Below are positions 12,201-26,123 of a stretch of 64,000 bases of DNA, piece by piece. Under the pieces are notes generated by a model, which was not told where the DNA came from, searched no databases, and was given only the letters and a program-made list of their open reading frames with translations. Numbering within the stretch: position 1 is the first letter of the stretch; each line of letters starts with the position of its first letter. The DNA is from Hedera helix (taxonomy: Eukaryota > Streptophyta > Magnoliopsida > Apiales > Araliaceae). A program made the translations under genes and the position numbers. The stretch spans positions 57,830,792 to 57,894,791 of the forward strand of contig OX359267.1 of NCBI GenBank assembly GCA_947179155.2, written 5' to 3'.

Positions 12201-13919
12201 GATTCTTATGTGATGTCAGCATCAGGAGGAAAGATTTCTTTATTCAACATGATGACTTTCAAGGTAACACATTAATGAAGAACAGTTTCTCCTAAAATGT
12301 GGTGTTGTCTCCTTTCTCTTCATTTGATTAATCCCACTTCTGGGAAAGTGCAGACAATGACAACATTCATGCCCCCGCCACCTGCAGCAACATATCTTGC
12401 TTTCCATCCTCGGGACAACAATATCATTGCTATTGGCATGGATGACTCCACAATTCAGATATATAATGTTCGTGTGGATGAGGTATTATATAGGGTCCCA
12501 TTAGATAGTAAAAGTTTGTAGATGATAATTAGAATTTTGGGTTTCATAGTCAACACTTCTTATTGAAAGTATGTATTGATGTTTTCCTGTTGCAGGTCAA
12601 AAGCAAGCTGAAAGGCCACTCTAAGAGAATCACCGGCCTTGCCTTCTCTCATGTACTGAATGTGCTAGTTTCTTCCGGAGCAGATGCTCAGGTTGGCAAC
12701 TCTTTTAAGGGCAGTTATTTCTATTAAATTTGTAATGGTATGCAGAAATTGCATTTGTATCAGAACCATCTCGCATCTAGAAATTCAGAGCTAAATGAAA
12801 ACACTTCTCTCTTTATCTTTCTGGCATGATCTTCTTTCCAGCTTTGTGTGTGGAATTCTGATGGATGGGAAAAGCAAAAGACCAGATACTTGCAAGTTCC
12901 CGCCGGGAGGACTACAACAGCACAGTCCGACACTCGGGTACAATTTCATCAGGACCAGATGCACTTTCTGGTTGTACATGAGACTCAACTTGCCATTTAT
13001 GAGACAACAAAACTAGAATGTGTAAAACAGGTACCTTCATTATACAAGTACACTTTGTTATGGTAGTAAGAGCTGTACTTCAGACTTCATTACGTGTACC
13101 TTTCTTTGCAGTGGATCCCACGAGAATCTGCTGCCCCTATTTCTCACGCAACATTTTCATGTGATAGTCTGCTGGTATATGCCAGTTTCTTGGATGCAAG
13201 TTTGTGCGTATTCAGTGCTGCAAACCTCCGCTTGCGATGTCGTATTAATCCTTTGGCTTATCTGTCACCTAGTGTCAGGTACTTTCCTTGGCTTAATTTT
13301 AAACTTGATATCTAGCTAGCTAAATCTCTAGTCAATGGAATTTACTTCTGCCATGTAGTTGGGCTGTAGTATGTTTCAATGATTTTTTTTGCACTTACTC
13401 GCACTTTCAGTATATTTGGTTTTCAACTTGTGTTCTGACATAAAATGACATCCATCTCCAAATAGTTTTGAGGAATATTTTAAGTTGAAACACCAGTAGA
13501 TAACTTGAAATTAATTGATAATTCATACCTGGCATCAGAAACTTTGTATGTTGAATACTAACTGGCGGCTAAGTTCCTACTGTAATATCATAACATATTT
13601 GTTGTATTAGTTGAAAATTTCTAGTCACAACTGGAATAAATAGAGTAATATACTGCCTCACATTATAACCATAGTTTAATGTATCAATATCCTATCTCTC
13701 TGTAGCAATTCAAATATCCATCCGCTAGTGATTGCTTCACATCCACAAGAACCAAATCAGTTTGCATTGGGTCTGTCAGATGGAGGAGTCCATGTCTTTG
13801 AACCCCTTGAATCTGAAGGCAAATGGGGTGTGCCTCCACCAGTCGAAAATGGGTCAGCAAGCAGTGTCACGACTACACCTTCAGTTGGAGCTTCAGGTTC
13901 AGATCAAGCCCAGAGATGA
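6293..13919 (+). CDS. TPL: TOPLESS/TOPLESS-related transcriptional corepressor, complete
   Basis: Groucho/Tup1-type nuclear corepressor recruited by EAR-motif repressors (Aux/IAA, JAZ-NINJA and others in Arabidopsis) to silence hormone-response and developmental genes. The model has 25 coding exons: 6293-6372, 6514-6693, 6808-6921, 7009-7167, 7630-7807, 7897-8020, 8130-8239, 8375-8540, 8666-8775, 8896-8965, 9047-9120, 9237-9332, 9419-9514, 9633-9760, 9881-10115, 10208-10366, 10451-10555, 10752-10898, 11878-11988, 12084-12263, 12354-12482, 12596-12691, 12842-13030, 13112-13278, 13706-13919. They sum to 3417 nt (1138 codons); Arabidopsis TPL is about 1130. Residues 1-92 read as LisH plus CTLH (start MSSLSRELVFLILQFLDEE), followed by the TPD helical region to about 180-200, a Pro/Gly-rich linker to about 340, then WD40 repeats to the C terminus. 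An Ala tract precedes GSSGLADR. The C terminus GASGSDQAQR resembles the TPL/TPR1 subgroup. No disabling change seen. Confidence 0.95.
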
Positions 13920-16440
13920 GACAAAGGGTTGCCAGCACACAAGTTCTTTAAATGCTTTGCTTGCTGGGAAATTCCAAATGTAGGTACATTTCTTCAATGA
14001 TTTATTATTATCTCTCCTCTCTCTCTCTCTCCCTTTGTTCCACAAATAGAGTCTTATTTACAAAATTTACAAATATTAAAGATATATTTTTTCTCCATGT
14101 TTATCCTGAAATTTCTTAGCTTAGTCTAGTAGTGCCAAATGATAATGAAATTATAATAACAAACCTGATGACATTGTGTCATTTTATACTAGTATCGATA
14201 AAAAAAAGGACTCTTTTTGCGGAACTTTCTTCATCTTTTTAGTAAATGAGACTCTTTTTTTTGGAACAAATGGAGTATTATTTTACTATTATTATTTTGC
14301 GACTGTATAGATACAGCCAGAAAACAGTTCACCAGCCTAAATTAGGTTGCACCAGACACTTGTTACTCATTCATATTATGCCTGACATCTGTGCATGGCA
14401 TGTATGACATCTTCCTCCAACTGCATTCAACATTTGCAATTATAGGATAATATCCTATGAAAAAGTATGTCATGCCACATGTCATTACTGATACGCATGA
14501 GGACTGAATGTCAGGTTAAGCTATCTATGAGGCTTTATCCCCTATGTTTCACTATGCTGCCTTCTTCTGGCTTTCTTACACAGTTTTTCTTTCTTTCTTT
14601 TCTCTATGGTGCAGTTTTAGTGCAGGAAATGTAATTTACTTGGTGAATGACTTGTAGATCTAACATGTGAATCAAGATATTATGTAAGGTAAATGCTTTA
14701 CAGTAGTAATAGTAAAATGTTTGTTCTTTATTGCTGGAAGGAATTTCTTCTAGAGAATGGATCTTGTTAAAATACTTCTTCTAGTAGTATCCTGCTGCTG
14801 CTTTGAGAATGAAAATTAGCAGTTCGAAGAAATCAAACTCTTGATGTGTCAGTCCCCTATATTTATTAATTTTGGCTTTTGGAGGTATCATGCTTGCTGT
14901 TTTTCTTTTATACATTGCAAAGTCCTGCAGAGTTGTTGATCAGCCACAAAACCAGAAACTGTAAAATCATACTGTTTGTCAACCCTAAGTAAGTAAGTCT
15001 GAAGAAGCAGCAACTGACTATTTCAAATTTGTTATTGAACGAGAAAACATGAATGGAGATGATGAAAGAAGAGCAGCTAAACATGCACTCCTATCCCCTC
15101 TTGCAAAATCAGATTCCATGTTTAGAGTGAGAATGTATTGAATTTCGTTACTTTTGGATTGGCACAATCACACAAATAAGAGGAAAGGGGTACTCAAGTA
15201 ACCCAGCCTCGGTAAATATATTGAAGTAAATTTGTGGTGTTATAGATTATGTTGAAGTGACTATATTTTGGGATTGAGGTTTTCAAGGTTTATTGTAGCT
15301 GTCAGAGACGTTTCTTTTTTCTTTTATAGCGGAAAGGTTGCTTATGTAGCAAATACGGTAGAGAGTACCCCAATTTTGAGGAATTCAAACAGACAGCAAA
15401 AAATTTGAAATCTCTAATCTTACCCAACAGAATATCTCAACGTGCAAGTTTAGGAGTCAGTCAACTCAAACCAACCGAATTACAAGTCGTAGACCCAAAG
15501 GAAACGTCGAGTGAAACAGCTCCACAGTGAAGCTCAAGATGAAGTTACTAATCGTTTCCAAAAGAACATAACCAATGTTAGCCCCTTGGGCCTTCAATTC
15601 CAGCCGACCCAACTCTTTGTTACATACTCCCATTAAAATTTTGTTGATATTAAAAAAAAGGGACGACACAGACTTTGTTAACTGTAAAGACAAGTGCACA
15701 TATAATGAATGAATAATAAAAATAAAACCTCTCGGATATTCTGCCGCAAGTACATAAAATAATACACTCTAAACTTTGATTTCTTTTGTTAACATTTCTC
15801 CAAAAATTATAATTTAGACTCAACACTCTTTAACATAATATTTTTCAATAAATTTTCTGAATATTAACCTTAAAATTAACAATTATCATTTTAAAAATTT
15901 ATTGAAAAAAAGTTTGCTCAAGTGTGTCAAATATTAACCTGAATATTAAAATTAAATAAATAAAACAACTAAAGGTAACTAAGCCACCAGTTTACCACCG
16001 AATCTGTGTCGCAACTCACTATGGTAGTATATAGTCTGTTTTGGGGTTTATTTATTATGCATGTTTGGAAGCTAGAGTAGTACCATCGTTACAGGTCTTT
16101 GATTTTTAAAAAAGATGAGATGCATGAGTCGGCTAGGTGCTATTCTCCAACACTCTAGAACATCTCTCACAAAGTATGGATTAGTCCGCAAGCAACCACA
16201 CCAGAAATTCATAACACATCAATTAGTAACTTGACGATTGGCTAGGGAAAAATTGCTGGCCATATGAACAGTTCTTAAATCAACGAGATAAAAAAGCTTC
16301 TCATCAACTTCCGTTTTTCTGAATACTACTTGTTAACTGCACTTACCGGGCAAAAGAAGATGGCCCCACATCCACACATCGAATGAAACCCAGAATATAA
16401 TAAAAAATCTGGCTACCAAATATATACAAAAACGTTTTTA
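13920..16440. other. 3' UTR and convergent intergenic space
   Basis: Holds the 3' UTR of the TOPLESS-family gene and AT-rich DNA between two convergent genes. A MITE-like element is annotated separately. No additional gene is supported; a minus-strand open frame at 15466-15699 has no recognisable features. Confidence 0.5.
14029..14275. mobile_element. MITE-like element, Stowaway-like ends
   Basis: CTCCCTTTGTTCCACAAATA at the left and its imperfect inverse, TTTGGAACAAATGGAGTA, at the right form inverted ends with the CTCC-N-TTTGTTCCA look of Stowaway/Mariner MITEs. It has no coding capacity and lies just past the TPL stop codon. The left flank is a CT microsatellite, which blurs the boundary. 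Confidence 0.45.
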
Positions 16441-16700
16441 CCACAATCATTAACACATTCAGAAACAATGCCAATGAAGCTTATATACATTTCTTTTGTA
16501 TAAAGTTGGAAATACAAAAAGAAAGCTTCATGTGTGGCCCACAGATGTTTCCTGCCACCCAGAGAAAGAAAAAATATTGAAAGTTATCTTCAAGACTACC
16601 ACATGTCCAATTCAACAAATGCCTTGCTTTATTCTTGTTCTTATACACAGCAGTCCTTCATTGCTGACTAGCTATTTACATATAATAGCTTGCACCGGAT

Positions 16701-19700
16701 TTATTCAGGCCGAAAGCTTACCAGATTTGGGAGGTCACTTGACTGAAGCTTCTTTATGTCATTTGCAGTCACCTTGCAGGATTGCAAGGTCAGTGATTTC
16801 AAATTCTTGAGTGGCTTCAGGTACTGCAACCCCGCGTTGCTTACACGAGAGTTCGACACATTTAGAGAGACCAATTCTGTCAACCCTGCACTTAATTGAA
16901 AATGAAGCATTCGGTTGGAACTTGGATGGAATAGTCCACAAAGTATCAATCTCATGTATATAACATGGATGCATTATTCCTGATTAGCAGACAAAAGAAA
17001 CAGTAAAACTATTTATAAGATGTGGGGATATACCGGAAATCAGTTCCAGCGTTCTATCTGTTAGGAGGTTGTTTTGGGAAAGATTCAACAGTGTCAAAGA
17101 TGAAAGGTCTTTAATGTTCTTCACACCAGCATCAGTTAATCCTCCACCGCAAATTTCTAGGGACCTCATATTCTTAAAACCTGAACGATCACAACAACAA
17201 ATGTGAAAGAAAAACATTACTAGTTTCAATAAATGTTATTTATGATAACTGTGCAACTTTTAAGAATTTGAATTCTACTAAATACTGCCAAAGGGTTCAG
17301 TTATATTTTCATAACACATGGTTAACATGGAGATAATTATAAAGAGTGGAATATTAAAGTATTGACAATAATGCCTCTGAGAGTAGAATGTACATACTAC
17401 GCAAGTGGTTTGTGCCCAAATCTGTGATACGAGCACCAAAAAGATCCAAGTGAGTCAAACCAGTCAAACCTGGAAACACAGATAAATAGGACATTCATAT
17501 TATGTAGAAGCAGCAAAAAGGAAAATTATGGATGAAGTGCCAAAACACATAGTTGAGTAAAGAACAATTTTTAAGAAGGGGGGTTGTGAATATAGTTGCA
17601 GACAAGCTTCTACTCTTACAACTGAGATAAATAAACTCGAACCTATGGCAACATAAACCTATCACATCTAATACATTGATAACAATGTAGCAATGCTGGA
17701 TTTCTATAATTAGTGCGAAATTTGCTGGAGAAGGTGGAGAATGATAAATTTCTTTGGATAATTATATTTCTCTAGGAAACTCAAAGAAATGAAGGCATAA
17801 CTTACTAGTAACAAAAGAATAGACACAACAAATGGTACTGAATGAACACATATCAGACAAAGGCAAGCAGTATAAGCCCTTCTCCAGCCTGGGAAAAATG
17901 AAGGCATAACTTACTAGTAACAAAAGAATAGACACAACAAATGTCACCAAAAGTTGAACTTATGGTTCTGGTAAAATACATTATCTTATAGAAACCCGTG
18001 AAGACATGAGATATCCTAGTCAAATGTTTTCAGCCCACTATAGCAATTTGCAAGTGACACATCCTTCCCTGCAGTCCAGGGATAGGATTTATGTCATCAA
18101 GCTTTGCCCAGTAATATGACCTATACAATAACTCACATACTTTATCAGTTATCACCTATGAATGAAAGGGAAAGATTGTTTCAACTTTATGGTTGGGCAA
18201 AGGCTGAATTCTTCGATAATCTTTTTTTGCCTGAATGTAGTGAGAGGAATCAGACTTAATTTAAGTATGAAGTTATTCAGTGTGCATTAATTTATGACAA
18301 AAATAGTAAATAGCCTCATTAAAAAGCATCTTATAGTATCTATAATTCTTGTAGCATTATTTTTTCGATTTATTGCATTATATTGGCATCAGAATTTCAT
18401 GTTCTAAAATGGCAAATACCACTTCATGTTTAACTTTTGGCAATCCAACCAAAAACATTAATGCATGCAAATAGGTCTCATCATGGGAGCATTTTTTCCA
18501 CTTCTAATAAGCTATAACATAGAAAGACAACAATCTATGGACCAGCTAAAGTTCAGGACAACGTTTTCCTATACTTCACCAAGTCTCTGAGTATTTCATC
18601 AATGACACCAGTAAATTAAATGCCATATAACCAGTAACTATCCAATTACGAAATAACTCTTATGTCTGAATTGTATATATATTAGCAAGAAAGAGATTAC
18701 TGCATTCAACATTGATAATGATTTCAGCCATCACAAGAATTCTGGAACAGGTGATGATTGCTACAAAGAAGTTTGCTTGTATAGGGCATGGGCCTACATA
18801 TGAAAGTAAATGCCATATATAAATGCATAGTTCTAAGTTCATCTCATCTGCAAGCATGAGAAACAGAAAGATAGATCACTATTACATTGTATTTCACCAG
18901 TCAAAAGCATTCAAGCAACATAGGTTGAATGCTATAGATTAATGTTTGCATAGAGGATGTGGCTTACTTGTAAGAGCGGCAAGTCCAGCATCCGTAACTT
19001 GGCGAGCATCCAGATTAAGAGACTTCAGAGATGATAATCCAGACAACTTTCTTAAGCCACCATCAGTAACAACAGTGAATGAAAGATTCAAACTCTCCAG
19101 ATTAATCAAACCTAGACGATAAGCACAAATGTAAAAAATTGGGTAGAAGATCAATAAGCGTTCATGGACTTGCTGGATTAAAATAAAACATTTCACAGGG
19201 GCATTCGCTGGATTAAAATAAAACATTTCACAGGGGCATTCCAAAGGGATAAGCATCCAAAAGAGAAACACCAGAAACCGACATGGGTACCCAATAAAAA
19301 ACAGATGTGTCTATCTGAAAGGCGTGTTGTAATACTTCAAGTCCAACATAAATATGAGACCAACATGGCTTCCGAAGATATCCTTTACTTACCTTTTATA
19401 ATTATGGATGGAATTGATATATTAATTAACACAGAAAGTCCAAACCCATATCAGCTTTGCTACTCTCGTTTCACTTATATTTCAAAATTATCCTTTTCTT
19501 GTGGCGCGACATAAGTTTAACTGTCACATGATCAAATTGAGAGTTTCAATTCAGGACATCACAAGTTAATAAACACTTCAATCATTGCCTATGTATACGA
19601 TATTACGATTGTTCCTTTGCCCCACAATCAATCACCATAATCATGGATGAATTCAAGAACTTGACAATTAACTGTCCTCAGATTCACAGTTTTAAAAAAA

Positions 19701-22700
19701 AATTGAACACTTTACCACTTCATCAACCGACACGTAATCCAACTTCATGTACACAGGGATGAGTTAAATTTTAATAAGTGTATCTACACCGACTTCATAT
19801 AAATAGAGAGTAAATGCATCAATAAACATTAAATGACACAATTATCCAAATAATCTATAGGGAATGTCTAACCAGTGAGATGATGCAGTCCATTGCTTCC
19901 AACTTCAGTATCAGACAACTCCAAACATTTCAAATGCTGAAGGCCTGAGAGACCAAGTGACATTTATAAAAAATCAGCACTAATTGAGGACCATACAGAG
20001 ACGGGTGAGCTAGAGTAGCAAAGACTAAATAGTCTATTAAGATGAAAAACAAAATGCTTATATCAATAAAAAGGAAGATATTATAAGAAAGAAGAGAATA
20101 CACAAAAGCATAAGGATGACAGGACATCCTCCAAATAGAAAATGAAAAAAGTACAACCATTCAGGTAATGTTTTCACATGATACAAATGAATGTTGAGAA
20201 AAAACATGTTTCTATGGCTTCTAATTGACGAGCTCTCCAATTAATGTGCACTTGAAATAAAGTAACCTGTCAAATTAACCAACCCTTCATCACCAATCCC
20301 ACATGAGTCGAGGTTCAAGCTCTCCAACTGAGTTAAACCTGCTTGAATCAAGACAAATAAGTATATATTTGTGAGTGTTTGTGTTTCAGTCAGAATGAGT
20401 CCCGAGACCACAGGACTAAGAAATAAAAAATCTATAAAAAAACGTGTGAGCATATGCAGGAGTATATAAGAGTAACCTCTAGAAAAAAGTCATTGCATAT
20501 ACACATGAAACTCGAACTTATGATTTAGTAATTATTCACAAAGATAAAACATCTTCCATCTTCTCCACGCTCAACTAAACAGAAAGTTGATTTCTCAATC
20601 ATAAATTTGTTGAAAAACCCTATGCTCAACAACACCTAGCTTCCCGCATATATGGAGAAAAAAATTATGCACACCTACCTCTGAACCTATCTGTTCACAA
20701 GCATAAACATTAGAAGGACCAGGTTATGAAAGACCAACCTCTCAGGTGTACCAAAACAGCATCTGATATCTCATTAAAGCCCAAGTTTAATACCTTCAGA
20801 GTTTCTAGCCCTACATGCGCATGGCGAAGAGAAAATTAACATCAAATTTAATTTAAAAGTAACAGCAATCTGCATTACCTACACCATTGTTTCAATGACA
20901 CGGATGGTGATGACTTACTTGAAAACTTCTCACACCCATCATCAGTCAACTTACATCTGCTTAAGTTCACATATAACAGGGTAGTAAGAGCTACACGAAG
21001 ACAGAAAAGTTATATTGTTTATCAGAAATGGGGCAGGGAAGAGATATATTTAAAATGGTGACTTAATCAAATATAGCATGCATGAATAACATCAGCAAAG
21101 ATGTGTACTCAAAAAACTACGGAAAATGCTAAGTCCAGTAAAAAGCTACGGAAAATGTTAAGTCACTACGGAATATGCTAAGTCCAGTAATCTCACAATA
21201 TATCATTTTTTCAACATTTTTATTGTTTTACTCTATCCCAACCATTTAAAATTTGGTAATGTCAGATGAATTTTAACATCGCACCCCAAGGAATATTAAA
21301 ATCTAAAGAAGATAATTTTATCCACTTCCTTCTTACAGTGCATTTGAACTACAAAATGCTATATGTTTATGTTTGCTCCATGAGGGTCAATTTCAATTCC
21401 ATTTATGTGACCAAATATTCAGTTTTAGCACAGGAGTTTGTCAGAAGAAAATTTACTCTAAAGAAGATAATTTTATCCACTTCCTTCTTTACAGTGCATT
21501 CGAAGTACAAAATGCCAAATGTTTATGTTTGCTCCATGAGGGTCAGTCTCAACTCCATTTATGCAACATAATATTCAGTTTTAGTACAGGAGTTTGTCAG
21601 AAGAAACTTGACTCCTACATTAGAGACTACAACTATCAGTAGGAAATCCAAACATAATATGAACCTGTAAGAGAATCTAAACATGCTGCAGTAACAGGGC
21701 AACCCTCCATGTTCAGTAGAGTAAGCTTGTTCAGATCTGCAACCACATAAATGAGATCGCAAGACAAAGTTAGATAATGGAATCAATTAGTGGTCTTGTA
21801 TTCCTGTGGACAAACCAAGGAGACTACAGCAATCATATAAAGGAAAGACAAAATCAATAATTTCCAATTCATTACTTTCATTGATTCAGGTAGATGATGG
21901 AAAAAAAGACCTAGGAAGGGTGAAGATGTAGTGGCTCCAGTCCAGATAATGTTACTGATAACAGGTGAACAAATGGAGGAAATAAGTACCGCTAAAGTGG
22001 AGATAGATACTCCTAGCAACAGCTTCCATATCAGAAATTTTCAATAAATGCACATAGAACTGCCACTTTTCCTCCAGTGATCAACAAGATAAAAGATTCC
22101 ACAATCTATCACTGACACAAATTTATTGTCCAAGACAGAAAATTTTCCTAACCATAGATAGGCAAACTAATCCAATTAATCACCACAAGTGTTAAACAAA
22201 CTAGAAGAGCCTTACCTGTTACATAATTATGAAATTACCACAGATGAGATATATACACTTACAGTTACACACTTGTATAGTTACATACATAATTCACAGG
22301 AGAGAATGTGTGTGTAACTGTGGTTCAACGAGGTATAAGAAAAGAAAGAAAACAACATGACATTCACAGACTGAATTAAGGATAAATATAGATTCAGTGT
22401 AGAAACACTCAACATCTGCTCCTGCATATATTAAACATACAGAAATTGCAAAATGTGGCATAGCCACGACTCTGGGAATATTCATACTTTGTCGTAGTAA
22501 TAATAAATTATGTGAAAAGGACGGGCAAATCAAAAGCCAATTACCTTTCAAGAAAGTCACACCGTAATCTGTAACCTTACTGGAGGAAATTTGTAACCCT
22601 TTCAAGCTTGTAAGTCCTGAAACATAATCCAAATAAATAGTACAGTGATTGACAAGACTAGACTTTTAGCACAATAGAAACACGTATTAATACATTCAAA

Positions 22701-23402
22701 AGTTATTACATAACCATTGCCACTACAATGGTAAAAAAGAACACTTCTTGCTCCAAAAGAAGTTTCTACTAGACTCCCAACTCCAACCTCATTATGGTTA
22801 ATTCCGCTATAGAGTTGTACTACTTCCGTGATTTAAGGCGATTTACATATCTTTAAATAAGGACTATTAACCATTAGAAAATTCAAATTGGTATACAAAC
22901 CAATTACTTGATGAACTGGAAATATCAGAATGCTTCGTGACACCCACAATAAAATAATGCAATGAAGCTTTTAGCATTAGAAGAAAGCATCCTCAGTGTT
23001 CTTTAATAAAATAGTGATCTATATAAAGTGCCCTCCCATTAGTACTACAAACAATAAGTAATAAATAGAAGAAAAAATTTGAGTGATATAATTAAATGAA
23101 AACATAAGAATGCCCCATGATCATCTTAGTAAAAGAATGAACAATTTTTTTTAATGGTAATAAGCAGAAACAGGTGAATGCTTCCAGTGTCTTCTAGAGT
23201 TTCTGTAACATGAATCAAACACTTGAATTAAAAGGTGAATACTCCCCAGAGCAAACTGAGTTACCTGCAAGAGGCTTCATATCAGCATCTGTGATGCAAT
23301 TGCAACAGTTGATATTAAGGGACTCAAGCTTTGACAGGCCTGCCAAACAATGAAGTAGAGATATAAACTACTGAAAGGTAAAATGTAAGGATCACCTTTC
23401 AT

Positions 23403-23440
<38 letters not shown>

Positions 23441-26086
23441 GAGGATATATCAAAAAGAAAAGGTAAAACCTAAGGATTAACTTTTCAGAGCTCAATGTGC
23501 AGACAAGACTTCAACGTGTTAATCCAGTGAAAAATGAAAGTCAAACTCTTTTTTTATCCAAAGTTACTTCTCAATATATAATAATTGTTTTTGCAAAAGA
23601 ATTTTATATAGAAACTGAACGGTAGTTCCACGTAAATTGGCCCCTCTCATGTACCTCCCTGTCTTCACATAAAATAAAAATAACACATACCCGTATACAT
23701 CCTTTCTCTGTCTCCACACTGGTGATGACTTTCACCAATCAACTTAATTATGAGAAGTATCTCATGAAGGAATGTATACTTAATATAAAAAGTAATTGGT
23801 GAATCAACCCCTCTCTCTCTTTTAACAAAATTCTTCCTGCGTGAAACTTGACGTGTTTACATAAATGACACTTTGGAGGTACTCCACAATCAGAGATGGT
23901 AAATCTAAGAAATACCAAGAATAGTATAAGTTTAAGGAAGCTTTAAAATCTGTTTTCAAATACGTAAATGTGTTTCACATGCACATGGATGAAGAAACTA
24001 ACCACTCAGCAACAAGAGAAGAACAAACCTTTAAGATGAACAAGCCCACCATGAATCCCTGGACATCTTTCCAGGTCCAATTTCAATAAGTTAACTAATC
24101 CAGAAAAGACACTCATTCCTCGAGCAGTGATATGGCTATTTCTCCTTAAATTCAAAGTTGTCAAGTTGGAGAGACCTGAAAGAGTTTATCAAAATAACAC
24201 ACTGAGAAGAGAAATTTCTTGAAACTTTGAAAAAGTTTGCATGCTAGTTCAAGTGTATTTAATGAGCCAGGTAAAGTTTAAAGAGAAATATCGTGTGCAA
24301 TGAAAATACGCCCAAAAAGAGATGCTTTGATTGCTACAATTCTCAAGGAAAATGCAAAATCGTGGGCCCACAATTTTTAGATAGCAGTACATTAAGGTGA
24401 AAAAATCTTGAACAATCCAACTAAATCTTCAGAGTGAATTTTGTTCTGTTCTTCCTAGTCATTTAACTCTCAGCTACAACTTACCAAAAAGTTAAAAAGC
24501 TAATGTTAAAGTTTACAAAGACGGCTAGAAGAAACTTGTAAAATCCAAGGAAATCTTTGTTGAACCAAATTACCATAGATGATTGTGCTTCAAAATTATG
24601 TAAACAGCTATATGTGTACTCCTATTAAATAACGATAGCAGGGAAATCTCTATATTAGCCACACCAACTTTTCCATAATCAATTTCTTTAACCAGTGCCA
24701 CAGTTTCCATAAACTACAGTGTAAGAGAATCTTCAGGTAATTAAAGCTAGTGAATTTTCCTACAATCAAATTTGATGATATGTAATTATAAAAGCAGACA
24801 CAACTCCTTTCAAGAACATTGACTCATGTGCTCCACTCCTGCAAAAACTTCCAAAATGAAACTAGCTTAGGGAACAAAAGTTGTTTCACATATTACAGAT
24901 GATAATAAATATATAAGAAATGTGATCAATTTTCCTAGTTACTTGTGGCATAAAATATTACAGGTTTCAGTACCTGGATAGGATATCAAGTTTCAAGAAA
25001 GACAGTGGAGTTCATTCAGCTATTATAGGAATGCAAACATATTAGAGTAGTTTGCTTGGAAATTTTGAATTGTAGGCTAGTCCTGGAATTAGTTTTGTTC
25101 AGTTCATTCCCGCACTCTATTCATAATTTCTCTGCATCACTGAAGATAACTTGTTCAATAACTAGGGCACGTCATGATAAATTCCAATAAACCCAGGAAA
25201 ACACATCCTGACGCGCATACACACAAAAAAAAAAATTCCAGGGATGCACAAATTCATTTAATAAGGACTCCAGGTTCGATATTAAGATAGCACATTACTG
25301 AAGTGGTGGAGTTGGGTGGGCTGGGGATAAAAATAAATAAAATATACCACTGATGCATCTCAGTCCATGGTCTGAAATCTGGTCACAGTAATTAAAATTC
25401 AAGGTCTGGAGGTTTTCGCAATCTTTGAGATTGATTAGCCCTGAATCAGTAACATCAGAACCAGAGAGGTCAACAGAAAGTAAAGATGCCCCCTGCGAAG
25501 AGACAACATCCATCCAGCTGTCATCCAATCCTGGATATTCTCCAAAGTCGAGATCCTGAAAAACACAAAGATGGATGCCTCTTAATTCTGTATCGCCACA
25601 AAGTACTAAAAGCATTTGACTAGCATAATAGTCATTACAGAAGCTAAAAAGTCTAACTTTGCTATAAAAGCAACAGCAGAGATACCTGGAGAGCACAATC
25701 TCGAAAAGCTTCAAGAGTAGCATCAGTTAGACGCTGGGAACAGACCAATTCATTGATTATCTGCTGACTAATATCCCTTGGCAGCATAGAGAAGGTACTA
25801 TAGTGATTGATGTCCTGTTACAAATCAAAACAGAATACATCAGTCCACATGACTGTAATCCTCTTGATTCCATCTCCGACCTTGATAAAGGTCCACCTAC
25901 TTCACATATTTTATAAATGCATAGTTCCATGAGAGATGGGCATTTCCCATTTCCTTGTTTAATATCTATAGAAGCACGAGAAATTGAGGTTCCCAGCCAT
26001 TTTGAACTTCCGCTTTTGCTAACTCCTCTTTGTACACTGTCTTCACTGACCCGTTGGTCTCGCTTCCTGGAACAAGCTCCACCCAT
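16701..26086 (-). CDS. Leucine-rich-repeat protein, RNI-like (At1g15740 type), complete
   Basis: Plant LRR protein of unknown biochemical role, with cysteine-containing-type repeats like those of F-box/LRR proteins but no F-box seen. Fifteen coding exons, in transcript order: 25901-26086, 25686-25814, 25348-25555, 24029-24175, 23265-23339, 22545-22616, 21665-21736, 20919-20990, 20739-20810, 20267-20338, 19873-19944, 18968-19111, 17398-17469, 17034-17180, 16701-16885. They sum to 1725 nt (574 codons); the Arabidopsis protein is about 585. The N terminus MGGACSRKRDQ is a possible N-myristoylation plus basic signal. From about residue 125 to the end come repeats of about 24 residues of the L-x-x-L-x-L-x-x-C/N-x-I/V-T-D type; the C terminus is DLPNLVSFRPE. 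Seven exons are exactly 72 nt and three more are 144-147 nt, all phase 1, one or two repeats each. Convergent with TPL, divergent from the CobW gene. Confidence 0.93.
17787..17943. repeat. 48-bp direct repeat in an LRR-gene intron
   Basis: The same 48 bp, starting AAATGAAGGCATAACTTACT, occurs at 17787-17834 and 17896-17943, identical as far as I can read, 109 bp apart. It lies in the intron between exons 12 and 13. Confidence 0.85.
19172..19241. repeat. 35-bp perfect tandem duplication in an LRR-gene intron
   Basis: GCTGGATTAAAATAAAACAT and the following 15 bases occur twice head to tail (19172-19206, 19207-19241), just upstream in transcript sense of the 144-nt exon 18968-19111. Confidence 0.9.
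21303..21612. repeat. 155-bp tandem duplication in an LRR-gene intron
   Basis: Two diverged copies begin CTAAAGAAGATAATTTTATC at 21303 and 21458 and end after CAGGAGTTTGTCAGAAGAAA. They lie in the intron between exons 21665-21736 and 20919-20990. A shorter imperfect repeat (CTACGGAAAATGCTAAGTCC) lies beside it at about 21116-21190. Confidence 0.85.
23409..23440. repeat. (AT)n microsatellite
   Basis: About 16 AT units preceded by a few CATA units, in an LRR-gene intron. Confidence 0.9.
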
Positions 26087-26123
26087 GGATTAACAATATT
26101 GCAAGGTGAATGCTGGTTTCTGC

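Noticed and set aside
21266..21642. Two overlapping 89-101 codon frames
   Set aside because: They arise from the 155-bp tandem duplication inside an LRR-gene intron.
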